From NCBI GenBank assembly GCA_022448005.1, contig JAKUTK010000005.1, positions 89,294-153,293 of the forward strand: a stretch of DNA of 64,000 bases, written 5' to 3'. The notes beneath the pieces are model-generated. The model was not told the origin of the DNA, did not search any database, and was given only the letters and a program-made list of their open reading frames with translations. Positions within the stretch are counted from its first letter, which is position 1. Every line of letters starts with the position of its first letter. Of this stretch, positions 1 to 7,998 are shown piece by piece. The position numbers and the translations under genes are program-made. Origin of the DNA: Pseudomonas sp. GTDB lineage: Bacteria; Pseudomonadota; Gammaproteobacteria; Pseudomonadales; Pseudomonadaceae.

Positions 1-318
1 GCAGCCATGGGACTGTTCGGCGCGGCCTATATCGTCTCTACCGGCACCTATCTCATTCAGGGTATCGAGCTGCTGTCAGATCGTCCTGACCTTGGTCTTG
101 GCCTTCCCTTCCTCGTCCTTGCGCTCGGTCAAAGCGTGGGAACCCCGCTGTTCGGCGCTACGTTGGCCGAAGCTGGGCCACTGATTGCGCTGGCAATCTC
201 CGCGGCGACGGCGTGCTTCGCGATGATCGTTCCACTGAACGGCCAAGGCTCGGGTCGTTGTAGATCACTGAGCTGGAAACCGAATCGTGATCGCAGCGCA
301 ACGAAAGCGGGCCACTGA
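1..318 (+). CDS. C-terminal end of an MFS-type transporter (cut by window edge)
   Basis: The frame is open from base 1, so the ATG at 7 need not be the start and the gene continues off the left edge. Three hydrophobic segments are visible (about residues 3-22, 32-55 and 58-78). The Gly-rich stretch GQSVGTPLFGATLAEAG resembles the last helices of major facilitator superfamily exporters, inner-membrane proteins driven by ion gradients. The last 25 residues are basic and polar, unlike a usual MFS end, so the true C-terminus may have been altered by rearrangement. The substrate cannot be told. Family assignment is moderate because only the tail is visible. Confidence 0.5.
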   Translation, partial: AAMGLFGAAYIVSTGTYLIQGIELLSDRPDLGLGLPFLVLALGQSVGTPLFGATLAEAGPLIALAISAATACFAMIVPLNGQGSGRCRSLSWKPNRDRSATKAGH

Positions 319-393
319 TCGGCCGCTCGGCAAGGAGCCCCGCCGCTCAACTGGCAGACCAAACCGATGCGTTTCCGATGTCTTGAGACATGG

Positions 394-765
394 TCAGTGC
401 CGGGTCGTGGCGCATCGGGCCAAGCGACGCCGCCAGTCGCCACCATCGTTACGCGTGCAGGCTTCTTTGCTGTCGAAGCGCACCGGTGCGATCAGTTTCG
501 CCATGTCGATACCCGCTTCATCGAGCGCCGCTCGGGTGAGGGTTTGCATGAGGACATCCTGCCCCTGAGCGAGCGCATCGACCTTTTGCGCCTCGGTGGT
601 AAAGATCCAGGTGACCTGCAGACTCGCGGGGAAGCGGGCGTAGTCGACCTCGTGGGTGAGCCAGCTAAAGCCGACGAGCTGCGCCTTGCCCGTTTCGCAC
701 GCCTCGGTAAGGCAGCGGGACAGCTGGCGCTCGATGCGGGTCTGGTCGCGTTTGCTCAAAAGCAT
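394..765 (-). CDS. Conserved protein of unknown function, 123 aa
   Basis: The frame extends up to a TTG at 885, but the ATG at 765 is preceded by an AAGGA ribosome site and begins a sensible protein (MLLSKRDQTRIERQ), so I use it. The protein is soluble with no signal peptide. The first 40 residues are charged and helical, followed by a mixed alpha/beta body and a basic tail (DWRRRLARC). I believe relatives are widespread in pseudomonads as small proteins of unknown function, but I cannot name a domain. It follows pnuC on the same strand 116 bases downstream and may be co-transcribed. No role is proposed. Confidence 0.6.
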   Translation of the reverse strand: MLLSKRDQTRIERQLSRCLTEACETGKAQLVGFSWLTHEVDYARFPASLQVTWIFTTEAQKVDALAQGQDVLMQTLTRAALDEAGIDMAKLIAPVRFDSKEACTRNDGGDWRRRLARCATTRH

Positions 766-881
766 GCTGTGGTCCTTTCGGGGAAAAGCCCCCGCCTCGC
801 AGGGAAGGTTTCGGTCAGTCCAGCGCGCCCCTATGCCACGTCGCTCAGACGGGGTCGGCCGTTGGAGTCGCGACGCGAAGG

Positions 882-1478
882 TCAAAGCGCACGTGACGGT
901 ATAGGGGGTTCAGCGGTCTGCGCAACCGCCCTCGCCCGCCGCCACTCGCGCAGGCCCATTACCGCCAGCAGGGTGAACAAGCCGTACAGCCCGGCGGTGA
1001 GCCAGTATTCCTGAAAGGCAAAGAAGGCCACGTAGAGCGTGTCCACCACGATCCACAGCACCCAGCACTGCCAGCGCTTGAGCGCCATCCACAGCTGCGC
1101 CAGTAGGCTGAAGGCCGTCAGCGTCGCATCCGGCCAGGGATAGGCCGCTTCGGTAGCGGTCGCCATCAGCACACCCAGCCCGACACTGCCCAGCACCGCA
1201 ACAACAAGCCCAACGCCGACCTCCATCGCCGTCGCGCCCACCACCGGCCGACCGCCTTCACCACCGCTGCCCCGCGTCCATTGCCACCAGCCATAAACCT
1301 GCATGGCTGCAAATACCCCGTTGAGCAGCACCTGCGAATACAACCGCACCTCGAAGAAGAACCAGGCGTACAGCGACACCATCACCAACCCGATGGGCCA
1401 GCACAGCGGGTTCTGCCGCACCGTAAGCCAAACGGAAAGGACGCCGAGGGCGGAGGCAATGAATTCGAGGGTGGTCAT
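882..1478 (-). CDS. pnuC: Nicotinamide riboside transporter PnuC
   Basis: 198-residue inner-membrane protein of the PnuC family, which imports nicotinamide riboside for NAD salvage by facilitated diffusion coupled to phosphorylation inside the cell. About seven hydrophobic segments are visible. Family hallmarks include the N-terminal LSVWLTVRQNPLCWPIG stretch, the aromatic motif QVYGWWQW around residues 60-68, and the VDTLYVAFF helix near residue 150. Length is normal for the family. The start ATG at 1478 is the first in frame after the upstream gap. No partner kinase (nadR-like) lies in view, so its salvage partner must be elsewhere. Confidence 0.9.
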   Translation of the reverse strand: MTTLEFIASALGVLSVWLTVRQNPLCWPIGLVMVSLYAWFFFEVRLYSQVLLNGVFAAMQVYGWWQWTRGSGGEGGRPVVGATAMEVGVGLVVAVLGSVGLGVLMATATEAAYPWPDATLTAFSLLAQLWMALKRWQCWVLWIVVDTLYVAFFAFQEYWLTAGLYGLFTLLAVMGLREWRRARAVAQTAEPPIPSRAL

Positions 1479-1706
1479 GGGGATTATTGGATGCAGAAAC
1501 GGGCGGGCATGATACGGCAGGTGTACTGGGGCCGTTTAAAGCGCGTCGGGCAGAACCAGATTAACTTTCGGTGCGGCACGCCGGCCGAACGCTGTAACCG
1601 CACGAGCTCTGCAAGCCTTCAAGGCCAACGGGAACGCTCCATTAGCGTGTACCGTCGTATCCAGCTACCCGCGCCTCCCTTGTTGACTGACGCTCTTGTT
1701 AAAAAC

Positions 1707-1842
1707 CTCACCTTCGTAAGGATAATTAGCGCGCGCCGTCAACTTGGATGAAAATCCTCACGACCATGAGGAATCGTTGAAAAGCATCGCCTCGCCAACT
1801 ATTATCCACACGTTCATGTGGATTTCTTCCACAATTCAGTGG
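1707..1842 (+). promoter_or_regulatory. hipBA promoter with three phased palindromic operators
   Basis: Three 16-base palindromes of form CCnCAC-N4-rTrnGG lie at 1707-1722 (CCTCACCTTCGTAAGG), 1756-1771 (CCTCACGACCATGAGG) and 1806-1821 (CCACACGTTCATGTGG). Their starts are 49 and 50 bases apart. A sigma70-type promoter fits between the second and third: TTGAAA at 1777-1782, a 17-base spacer, then TATTAT at 1800-1805, ending where the third palindrome starts. A shorter related palindrome, CCACAATTCAGTGG, is at 1829-1842. HipB antitoxins are known to repress their own operon through palindromes in the promoter, so these are the likely HipB operators. Confidence 0.75.
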
Positions 1843-1869
1843 CGAGTCTGCGAGGCGATAGGGGCTTAA

Positions 1870-2199
1870 ATGAAGATCGATATCACATCCCCCGAGCAAG
1901 TGGGTGCGCTCATTCGGGCGAGCCGCAAGGCCATGCACATCCGCCAGGACGACGCGGCAGGCATCATCGGCGTGTCCGAAAACTTCCTCGGAAAGGTGGA
2001 GCGCGGTGGGGAAACCGTGCAATGGGGCAAGCTGTTCCAGGTCCTGCAGGAGCTGGGCCTTAACGTGAGCATTGAGGTACCCGAACCCTTCGCTGACGCC
2101 ATCTCCAAGCGGCTGGCAGACACGCAGAACAAGGCGCGGACCGACCAGAACATGTCGACCGCTTCCAACGGTGATACACCCGGGCCCAAGGCAAACTGA
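1870..2199 (+). CDS. hipB: HipB-type antitoxin and autorepressor
   Basis: 109-residue helix-turn-helix protein. An XRE/Cro-like HTH spans about residues 8-65 (QVGALIRASRKAMHIRQDDA, then GVSENFLGKVERG). In HipB proteins this fold binds operator palindromes and the neighbouring HipA kinase, neutralising it. The C-terminal 30 residues are polar and probably disordered, as is common for antitoxin tails. The gene overlaps hipA by one base (TGATG at 2197-2201), which argues for coupled translation. The promoter and operators lie just upstream. The family call is firm; the identity of its operator sites is inferred. Confidence 0.85.
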   Translation: MKIDITSPEQVGALIRASRKAMHIRQDDAAGIIGVSENFLGKVERGGETVQWGKLFQVLQELGLNVSIEVPEPFADAISKRLADTQNKARTDQNMSTASNGDTPGPKAN

Positions 2200-3509
2200 T
2201 GGAACGGTCGCTCCATGTCTGGATCAACCAGGCGCCCCTGGGCACTCTGCGCGAGCGCAACGGGCTTTGGGCCTTCCGCTACGACGAGCGCTGGCTGGCC
2301 GATCCCTTGGCGCATCCCTTGTGCCCGCTACTGCCCTTGCAGTCCGAGGAGCATTTCGACGGTTCTACCACCCGCCCGGTGCAGTGGTATTTCGACAACC
2401 TGCTGCCCGAGGAAGGTCAGCGACAGCTGATGGCAAAGGCCGCAGGCGCAGCGATTGAGGACGCCTTCGCGCTGCTGCAGCATTTCGGTGCGGAGTCGGC
2501 AGGCTCCCTCACGTTGCTGCCGCCCGGGCAAGCGCCGTCGCCTGGGAGCACTCAGGTGCTGCCCGATGCCGAACTGTCGACGCGCATCCTGGCAATGCCG
2601 AAGATTCCTCTGGCCGAGCGCGCCGCCAAGAAGATGTCCCTCGCGGGCGCTCAACACAAGGTCGCCATCATCTACCGAGATGGCCAGTTACTTGAGCCCA
2701 CTGGCAGCGAGCCCTCGACCCACATACTCAAGCCCGACCACCCAGACGACGCCTGGCCGCATACCGTGATCAATGAGTGGTTCGTGATGAGACTGGCCGA
2801 GCGAGTCGGATTGCCTGTACCCCGCGTGCACCGCTTGTATGTACCGCAGCCGGTCTACCTCATCGAGCGCTTTGACCGCATAGAACGGGAGCAACGCTGG
2901 AGCCGGCTTCACTGCATCGACGCCTGCCAATTGGACGGGCTATCCCGAGAGTTCAAGTACAGCGCCGGCAGCATCGAGCATATTGCAGAACTGGCCAACC
3001 GGTGCCGACCGGCAGCTCTGGCCAGGCTGCATCTGTTCCAGTGGTTGATCTTCAACGTCCTGGTCGGCAATGAGGACGCCCACTTGAAAAACCTCAGCTT
3101 CCTGATGTCCGCTAAAGGCGTACACCTGTCACCCTTCTACGATTTGCTGTGCACGGCGCTCTACGGCACATGGGCATGCGACAGCGATCAGTGGCCGGAG
3201 CAAGCCACCCTGGCTTGGCCAATCCATGGCACTCAGCGGCTGACCGCAATCACCGCGCCACTGCTCATCACCGCAGGCGAAGCCATGGGCATCAAGCCAA
3301 CCACCGCCCGCGACTCCCTCCGCAAGCTGGTACACAAGGTGCGCATGGAAGCACCGAAACTGTTGGATGACGTGATGCAGCAGAACGAAGAACTTCTGGC
3401 GCAGCGCCCAGAGCTCGGCGCCACGCTGGCCGGCGAAGTCAGGCTGTTGAGGAGCATCAATGCCATCGTCGTCAGCGAAATGACAACACAGCTGGATGGG
3501 GATACGTGA
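2199..3509 (+). CDS. hipA: HipA-type serine/threonine kinase toxin
   Basis: 436-residue HipA-family kinase. Known members phosphorylate glutamyl-tRNA synthetase or related targets, halting translation and producing persister cells. The N-terminal domain (about 1-100) contains the GxxxFDNLLPE stretch of HipA N. The kinase core shows the ATP-loop SLAGAQHK at 147-154, the lysine in HILKPD (K178), the catalytic loop NEDAHLKN (D293) and the metal-binding aspartate in SPFYDLL (D315). All expected catalytic residues are present, so the toxin looks active. It overlaps hipB by one base. Its target cannot be read from sequence. Confidence 0.9.
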   Translation: MERSLHVWINQAPLGTLRERNGLWAFRYDERWLADPLAHPLCPLLPLQSEEHFDGSTTRPVQWYFDNLLPEEGQRQLMAKAAGAAIEDAFALLQHFGAESAGSLTLLPPGQAPSPGSTQVLPDAELSTRILAMPKIPLAERAAKKMSLAGAQHKVAIIYRDGQLLEPTGSEPSTHILKPDHPDDAWPHTVINEWFVMRLAERVGLPVPRVHRLYVPQPVYLIERFDRIEREQRWSRLHCIDACQLDGLSREFKYSAGSIEHIAELANRCRPAALARLHLFQWLIFNVLVGNEDAHLKNLSFLMSAKGVHLSPFYDLLCTALYGTWACDSDQWPEQATLAWPIHGTQRLTAITAPLLITAGEAMGIKPTTARDSLRKLVHKVRMEAPKLLDDVMQQNEELLAQRPELGATLAGEVRLLRSINAIVVSEMTTQLDGDT

Positions 3510-3634
3510 GGATCTGCATCGCTGTGGTGTTGACGGTGGTGCAGTTGTACCCAGCTAGCTTCGACTGTTTAGTCGAGGCGTAATCGCCGTTCGGATAGAT
3601 GCTGCGGTTGCGTTGTTGGCTCTAAGGTATATCC

Positions 3635-3678
3635 GTTTCGCGGTTATCGATGGAAACGCTTCGGCGATTCCATCCTAC
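3635..3678 (+). repeat. Hairpin-forming intergenic repeat, copy 1
   Basis: The core is GATGGAA, a 12-base loop with CTTCGGCG, then TTCCATC (hairpin 3649-3674). A close copy in the same orientation lies at 4137-4180 (hairpin 4151-4177). The two enclose the membrane-protein gene at 3706-4104. The form resembles the dispersed REP-like palindromes of pseudomonads; the match to a named family is not established. Confidence 0.6.
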
Positions 3679-3705
3679 GGAAAGCTGCCCGTCATACCGT
3701 AATGG

Positions 3706-4104
3706 TTAAGTGCAGAAAGCAACCCAGGCCCGCCAAGACCAAAACAAAGCTGGCGCACCATATAGCATAAGCGTCGCAGTCGTTACCCAACCCCAAAGGC
3801 GCTTATGCCTTAACTGCTTCATGGACTCTGGCAGCAAACCAGATACGCTGAGTAACGTTATGCTCAAACGAATCTCGTACATGACGAAGAATATCGATAA
3901 CAGCATCCCAGCAACTGCCACTGATACCGTGAATTCTCTGCTTGGCACAACGCTCGAGGCTACATTCCAATACGCCACCACCGTCGCCCCCATAGCTGTG
4001 AAAAACAAGGGCAACAAAAGAAAACGTATTCCGCTGTAGTGTTTGAATAGTTCTAGCGCCGCTTCTTCTTTATCTTCGAATGCCATTTTTGTTATCCAAG
4101 TCAT
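3706..4104 (-). CDS. Orphan integral membrane protein, 132 aa
   Basis: A small protein I do not recognise. After a charged N-terminus (FEDKEEAALELFKHYSG) it has three hydrophobic segments at about residues 29-46, 58-78 and 108-128, so it is probably an inner-membrane protein. The ATG at 4104 has no clear ribosome site. A second ATG six codons in (MAFEDKEE) is an equally likely start. The gene stands alone between hipA and the AraC gene, enclosed by two copies of a hairpin repeat. Its base composition is lower in GC than flanking genes, which suggests it was acquired. It could act as a small ion channel or membrane-stress protein, but nothing shows this. Confidence 0.55.
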   Translation of the reverse strand: MTWITKMAFEDKEEAALELFKHYSGIRFLLLPLFFTAMGATVVAYWNVASSVVPSREFTVSVAVAGMLLSIFFVMYEIRLSITLLSVSGLLPESMKQLRHKRLWGWVTTATLMLYGAPALFWSWRAWVAFCT

Positions 4105-4136
4105 TTAACGTTGGAGACCAAACGATGGTTGCGGCC

Positions 4137-4180
4137 GTTTCGTGGTTAACGATGGAAGCGTCTTCGGCGATTCCATCCCA
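4137..4180 (+). repeat. Hairpin-forming intergenic repeat, copy 2
   Basis: Nearly the same as the copy at 3635-3678 and in the same direction: GATGGAA at 4151, loop with CTTCGGCG, TTCCATC at 4171-4177, preceded in both by GTTTCG and a TGGTTA/CGGTTA stretch. An apparent ORF running through it (4142-4357) is repeat sequence and not a gene. The 347-base gap 4105-4451 holds this repeat and the one at 4304-4346 and no gene I can support. Confidence 0.6.
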
Positions 4181-4303
4181 GAGAAAGCGATCCGCCATAT
4201 CGTGATTGATCGCGGCATTGCCATTACCGGATCGCCGCGTGGACAAAAAAGCGCCGCCCCCTCAACGTCACCGCTAACGCCTGCACCCTCGAAGCCTCGC
4301 CGT

Positions 4304-4346
4304 TGCGTAGGGTGGAAAAAACGGCGGCGTCTTTTCCACGCGCCAC
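4304..4346. repeat. TAGGGTGGAAAA-type palindromic repeat
   Basis: GCGTAGGGTGGAAAA, a short loop and TTTTCCACGC form a long hairpin. A close copy is at 6889-6926 (TCGTAGGGTGGAAAA, CGGCGAAGCC, TTTTCCACGCG). I have seen this type repeatedly between genes in P. stutzeri-group genomes; here both copies sit in accessory gaps. Confidence 0.6.
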
Positions 4347-4451
4347 GTCCAGGCTAGTCGGTACCCCCTTTTTGACACGCTTCTACCGGAACCTGCTTGT
4401 TCGCTATCGCTATGGGTATTCTTCAACCTCGCATCTATGTAGCACACGGCT

Positions 4452-5264
4452 ATGAGCAGACTCAGCACTGACCGCGACTGGCTTGCGCGCGCTACACCTT
4501 CGACAAAGATGGAGCGCATCGAAGCCTATTTCCGTGGTCACGGCTATACGCCCCATCGGCACGACACCTACGCCATTGGCACCACGCTGTCTGGCGTGCA
4601 GAGCTTTCATTACCGGCAATCGATGCGGCACAGCCTGCCGGGCGGCACCATCGTGCTCCACCCGGACGAAATTCACGATGGCGAGGCCGGTACAGAGGCC
4701 GGCTTCCGCTACCGAATGCTCTACATCGAACCGTCATTGATACAGGACGTGCTGGGCGGTGAGCCCCTGCCCTTCATACCGGGCGGGCTATCGAACGACC
4801 CCCGGCTGCTTTCAGCCACCAGTCGCCTTCTTTACAGCTTGGACGCCGCTCTCGACCCGCTCGAAGAGGACGATGCCATCTACGACCTGGCACAGGCGCT
4901 AAAGGCTGCTGCGGGCAAGCCGCGCGGTCGGCAGGCCGTTGACTACAAGGCGGCTGAGCGGGCTCGTGAGTTCATCCATGCCGCACTTGGCGACGGCATC
5001 ACGCTGGATGCCCTGGTGCAGGCCAGTGGTCGCGACCGCTGGAGCCTGTCGCGTGATTTCCGAGCGCTATACGGCACCAGCCCCTATCGCTACATCACCC
5101 AACGGCGCCTTGCCGAGGCACGCAACCGGATGCTGGCAGGCCAGTCGCTAACCGATGCGGCGCATGGGAGCGGCTTCTTTGATCAAGCCCACATGACCCG
5201 GCTGTTCACCCAGACTTTCGGCATATCCCCTGCCCGTTGGCTGAAGATGCTCAAGCACCGATAG
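4452..5264 (+). CDS. AraC-family transcriptional regulator
   Basis: 270 residues. The N-terminal half is an AraC-type cupin sensor (PHRHDTYAIGTTLSGVQSF at about 34-52, then LPGGTIVLHPDEIHDG at about 63-78), where a small ligand would bind. The C-terminal 100 residues are the double helix-turn-helix: the first HTH around TLDALVQASGRDRWSLSRDF, the second around SLTDAAHGSGFFDQAHMTRL, ending with FGISPARW. The protein therefore probably activates or represses a nearby promoter in response to an effector. The next gene on the same strand, a cupin 96 bases downstream, is the natural candidate target or partner. The effector is unknown. Confidence 0.88.
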   Translation: MSRLSTDRDWLARATPSTKMERIEAYFRGHGYTPHRHDTYAIGTTLSGVQSFHYRQSMRHSLPGGTIVLHPDEIHDGEAGTEAGFRYRMLYIEPSLIQDVLGGEPLPFIPGGLSNDPRLLSATSRLLYSLDAALDPLEEDDAIYDLAQALKAAAGKPRGRQAVDYKAAERAREFIHAALGDGITLDALVQASGRDRWSLSRDFRALYGTSPYRYITQRRLAEARNRMLAGQSLTDAAHGSGFFDQAHMTRLFTQTFGISPARWLKMLKHR

Positions 5265-5360
5265 CCGGCCCAAGCGGAGCCTGCACGATCATGCAATACG
5301 GATCGAAGGCTGTAGCGCTAGCGTAGTGGGCACCTACCGCACCCACCAGCGAGCCCTGCA

Positions 5361-5741
5361 ATGAACACTCAAACGCCACCCTACTCTGCCATCAACTTCA
5401 CCGAGAAATTTGCGCTGTTTCATGAACAGTGGACGCAAAAGGTCGTCGCGGAAATGAACGACTACCAGTTCAAACTCGCCCGGCTAGAAGGCGAGTTCGT
5501 CTGGCACCGACATGCCGACACCGATGAAACCTTCATCGTGCTGGAGGGCGAGCTGGTCATTCATTTTCGCGACGGCGAGGTCACTGTCGGCGCCGGAGAG
5601 ATGTATGTGGTGAAGAAAGGCATCGAGCACAAACCCAGCGCGGCGCGGGAAACGAAGCTGCTATTGATCGAGCCGAGGGGTGTGTTGAATACCGGCGATG
5701 AGACTAATGAGAGGACGGCTGTGAATGATGTTTGGATTTGA
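5361..5741 (+). CDS. Single-domain cupin protein
   Basis: 126 residues forming one cupin barrel. Motif 1 is WHRHADTDETFIVLEGE (about residues 49-65), with the two His and the Glu that usually bind metal. Motif 2 (GAGEMYVVKKGIEHKP, about 78-93) includes the second-motif His. Small cupins of this kind act as mannose-6-phosphate-isomerase-like or detoxifying enzymes or as binding proteins, and the substrate cannot be assigned. It follows the AraC regulator in the same direction. The start ATG lies 8 bases after a GCGAGC stretch, a weak ribosome site. Confidence 0.8.
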   Translation: MNTQTPPYSAINFTEKFALFHEQWTQKVVAEMNDYQFKLARLEGEFVWHRHADTDETFIVLEGELVIHFRDGEVTVGAGEMYVVKKGIEHKPSAARETKLLLIEPRGVLNTGDETNERTAVNDVWI

Positions 5742-6020
5742 TTGAAGCGACCAGCAACGCGATGAGGACGGACAAATAGATCTGTCCTCTCTTTCCGTTG
5801 TCGCTTTTCCCGATGGTTCGCGTAGAAGACGCAAAGCGCCATCCGCTGGCGAAAACGTTAACAACGTCGGATTCCTTGAGATGGCGGGGTCGATGAGCTC
5901 CGCCAGGCTTGTTAGGGTCTTGACCCGCCACCAACAGCATACGAAGGGAACTCGTATGGCCAAGCCCGCTGCTCGCTTATCCGACACTCACTCCTCGGCG
6001 TCGACGCGGTCTGGGGCATC

Positions 6021-6227
6021 ATGCAGCAGTCGTTGTTCGGCATGAGTGCGCAGAACCAAAGGCGCTACATAGACGAGCAGAGCAAACGCTACATGCTTGT
6101 GCTGAACAGCCATTTCGCCGACTACCGGGCCAGATACAAACGAGGCGGAGACTTCCGCGTGTTTTCCGATCTGCTACGCGAACCCCTGCCACCTGGCACG
6201 CCCGCTATCACCCTGCCGAAACGCTGA
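6021..6227 (+). CDS. Small conserved protein of unknown function, 68 aa or slightly longer
   Basis: A short, charged, helical protein (NQRRYIDEQSKRYMLVLNSHFADYRARY) ending in LPKR. The ATG at 6021 has a GGGG five bases upstream and is taken as the start. The frame is open back to 5916 and reads SLLGVDAVWGIM just before this ATG, which looks protein-like. The gene may therefore once have been longer or start at a non-ATG codon. The next gene begins one base after this stop, so the two are almost surely translated together. No domain recognised. Confidence 0.5.
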   Translation: MQQSLFGMSAQNQRRYIDEQSKRYMLVLNSHFADYRARYKRGGDFRVFSDLLREPLPPGTPAITLPKR

Positions 6228-6228
6228 C

Positions 6229-6639
6229 ATGAATAAGCCCATTCTCGCTATATGCAGCCTTCTCGCCGTACTCACCTTGCTCTTTGGCTGGAGCCTTAGC
6301 GATGCGCTGAGCGCGCCGCCGTCGGTTTCGCAAGTCAGCCCGCAAGGTGGCCATTTGATCGAAAGCGTGCCGGTACAGGGCTTGCTGGCCCCTTACGGTG
6401 GCCTGTCGTATCTGCGCATCGTCGACCGTGCGGATCGGTCGAAGGTGTTTCGCAGCCCGCTCTTTACCACTCGCTCAGTAGACCTGCGGGCGAGCGAGGA
6501 CAGCCAAAGCCTGGGCGTGACCTGGATCGACTTCAACAAGCGCACCCAACGCTTCACCCTGAGCATTCCTCAATGGCGCCCGGACTGGCGCAACATCTTC
6601 TTCAGCAATACGCCCTACGAAGTCGTGCCGAACGGCTGA
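6229..6639 (+). CDS. Predicted exported or membrane-anchored protein of unknown function
   Basis: 136 residues with an N-terminal hydrophobic segment (about residues 4-24, ILAICSLLAVLTLLFGWSL) following a Lys. It serves as a signal peptide or anchor, and the DALSAPP stretch after it could be a cleavage site. The rest is beta-rich and polar, fitting a periplasmic location. It begins one base after the preceding small gene, and the pair form a two-gene unit. No known domain is visible. Confidence 0.6.
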   Translation: MNKPILAICSLLAVLTLLFGWSLSDALSAPPSVSQVSPQGGHLIESVPVQGLLAPYGGLSYLRIVDRADRSKVFRSPLFTTRSVDLRASEDSQSLGVTWIDFNKRTQRFTLSIPQWRPDWRNIFFSNTPYEVVPNG

Positions 6640-6815
6640 GTCACGAGAGAGGACGGTCGAAGCTGAGCGCAACATGGCCGAATTTGGGGGGACATGATTC
6701 CGCAGCGGTGCCATGCGGTTTCAGACGCGCCGGGCTATTCAGGACGGGACACGCTAGCAATCTGAACGGTAAATGAATCTGTCCCCTTCCTGTGAAGGCT
6801 TAGCCATAAGGCATA

Positions 6816-6926
6816 ACCGCGTGGACAGAAAAGCGTTGTCCACCCTACGCCACAACACCCGCCTGCTCCGCCGGACCTCGGCATCGTAGGGTGGAAAACG
6901 GCGAAGCCTTTTCCACGCGTAACGTC
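6816..6926. repeat. Two abutting palindromic intergenic repeats
   Basis: 6816-6851 contains GCGTGGACA, a short loop with AAAGCG, and TGTCCACCCTACGC. 6889-6926 is a second copy of the GTAGGGTGGAAAA repeat seen at 4304-4346. Just upstream, TGAATCTGTCCCC (about 6774-6786) is a motif often left at the edges of insertion elements in pseudomonads. A loosely related GATCTGTCCTC lies at 5780. No transposase is present, so these are scars at most. Confidence 0.5.
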
Positions 6927-6938
6927 GGGGCAACTTTG

Positions 6939-7505
6939 CTAGCCCTTCGGAATCGTTTCCGGACGCACATAGGGCAGCAAGTGCGCCACGTAATCCGCCT
7001 TGCCGAGATTGATCCCTTCTTTACGCAATATCGAATACGCAGTCATGACGTGAAAATAGAACTGACCCAGCGTCCAGTCACGGGCGTATTGGTCTGCGGT
7101 CAGATCCAGGACCATCCCGTTCGGAAGTTCATGGGCGATGGGCTTATCCCCACCGACATCGAGCGCATCGGCTGCAAGGCCGTCGAGCACCGCCACCGTC
7201 TCGTTGATCCGGGCATAGGCTTCAGCGAGTGATCCGGGGCTTTTGACAGCCTGACGCCCCTCGTTCAGCAGCTCGTTGATAGCAGGCGGGAACGCCTCTC
7301 CTCTCAGACGGCACACGGCTTCTCGCGCCTGCACACAGGCAAAGCGAACCTGCGTCGACAGCGGATACATGTCGGGCGCCAAGCGCGCCGATAACAGTGC
7401 TTGTGCCTCTGCTTCCGGCAGCTGGGCCTGCGCCTTCTTTAACCAGCCTGAGAGGGTTTTGAGCATTTGGGAATAAGTTGGGATGAGCAGTGTCGTTAGC
7501 TGCAT
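6939..7505 (-). CDS. DUF1993 family protein
   Basis: 188 residues, all helical. DUF1993 proteins share the four-helix DinB-like bundle, but their function is not established. Typical features are the start LTTLLIPTYSQMLKTLSGWL, the ARLAPDMYPLSTQVRFA stretch near residues 42-58, and the later PNGMVLDLTADQYARDW and GQFYFHVMTAYSILR (about 150-165). Length matches the family. The gene is monocistronic with a gap on each side. No signal peptide, so cytoplasmic. Confidence 0.85.
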   Translation of the reverse strand: MQLTTLLIPTYSQMLKTLSGWLKKAQAQLPEAEAQALLSARLAPDMYPLSTQVRFACVQAREAVCRLRGEAFPPAINELLNEGRQAVKSPGSLAEAYARINETVAVLDGLAADALDVGGDKPIAHELPNGMVLDLTADQYARDWTLGQFYFHVMTAYSILRKEGINLGKADYVAHLLPYVRPETIPKG

Positions 7506-7614
7506 GGCTTCATACCTTGTGGGTTGAGCGGCTACGTCGAAGAAAGTGACAGGGTGTTATGAAGCTAACTGACTGAAAGGTAAATCACCGTTCGCTTTTC
7601 CCTACTGCGAGTGA

Positions 7615-7998
7615 TCAGCCCAGGAGACGGTGACCCGCTTCTTTCAGGACCTCCACGGCATTTTCGAGATTCATCGACTTGACCAATATGTAGTCGGTAT
7701 CGAACGTGCTCACCGCGAAAATACCAATAGCGGCAGCCGCGAGCGGGTCAAGCAAGGCGGCCAGGACACCCGTCTGATCAAAGGCAAACGGCCCCTGCAC
7801 CTTGATCGCGCGCCAATCGCTGTCCACTCGGGCTAAACCGGTTGCGACACTCTCAGCGCAAACAATCGAAAGCTCATCACCCGTCCGCGTGATCGACATA
7901 AAGCTTGGTGACGCCAAAACTGCGTTCGGCAGGTCAGCATCCCGCTCCAATTGTGCAATCACGAAGCTTTGGGGGAGGACAGAAAAGGCGTGGTTCAT
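7615..7998 (-). CDS. ACT-domain protein
   Basis: 127 residues made of two ACT-like units. The second contains the recognisable QTGVLAALLDPLAAAAIGIFAVSTFDTDYILV stretch (about 74-105), typical of CASTOR/POLLUX-type ACT domains that bind small ligands such as amino acids. The first half (SFVIAQLERDADLPN) fits the companion ACT fold. Such stand-alone proteins are thought to be ligand sensors. The start ATG at 7998 lies just after a GGTGACC stretch. It sits next to the integron cassette array but has normal host-like composition. Confidence 0.82.
   Translation of the reverse strand: MNHAFSVLPQSFVIAQLERDADLPNAVLASPSFMSITRTGDELSIVCAESVATGLARVDSDWRAIKVQGPFAFDQTGVLAALLDPLAAAAIGIFAVSTFDTDYILVKSMNLENAVEVLKEAGHRLLG

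Noticed and set aside
766..885. N-terminal extension to the TTG at 885 for the 123-residue gene
   Set aside because: It would overlap the pnuC stop, and AAGGA before 765 supports the shorter form.
4142..4357. 71-codon ORF between the membrane gene and AraC
   Set aside because: It runs through two hairpin repeats and has no ribosome site.
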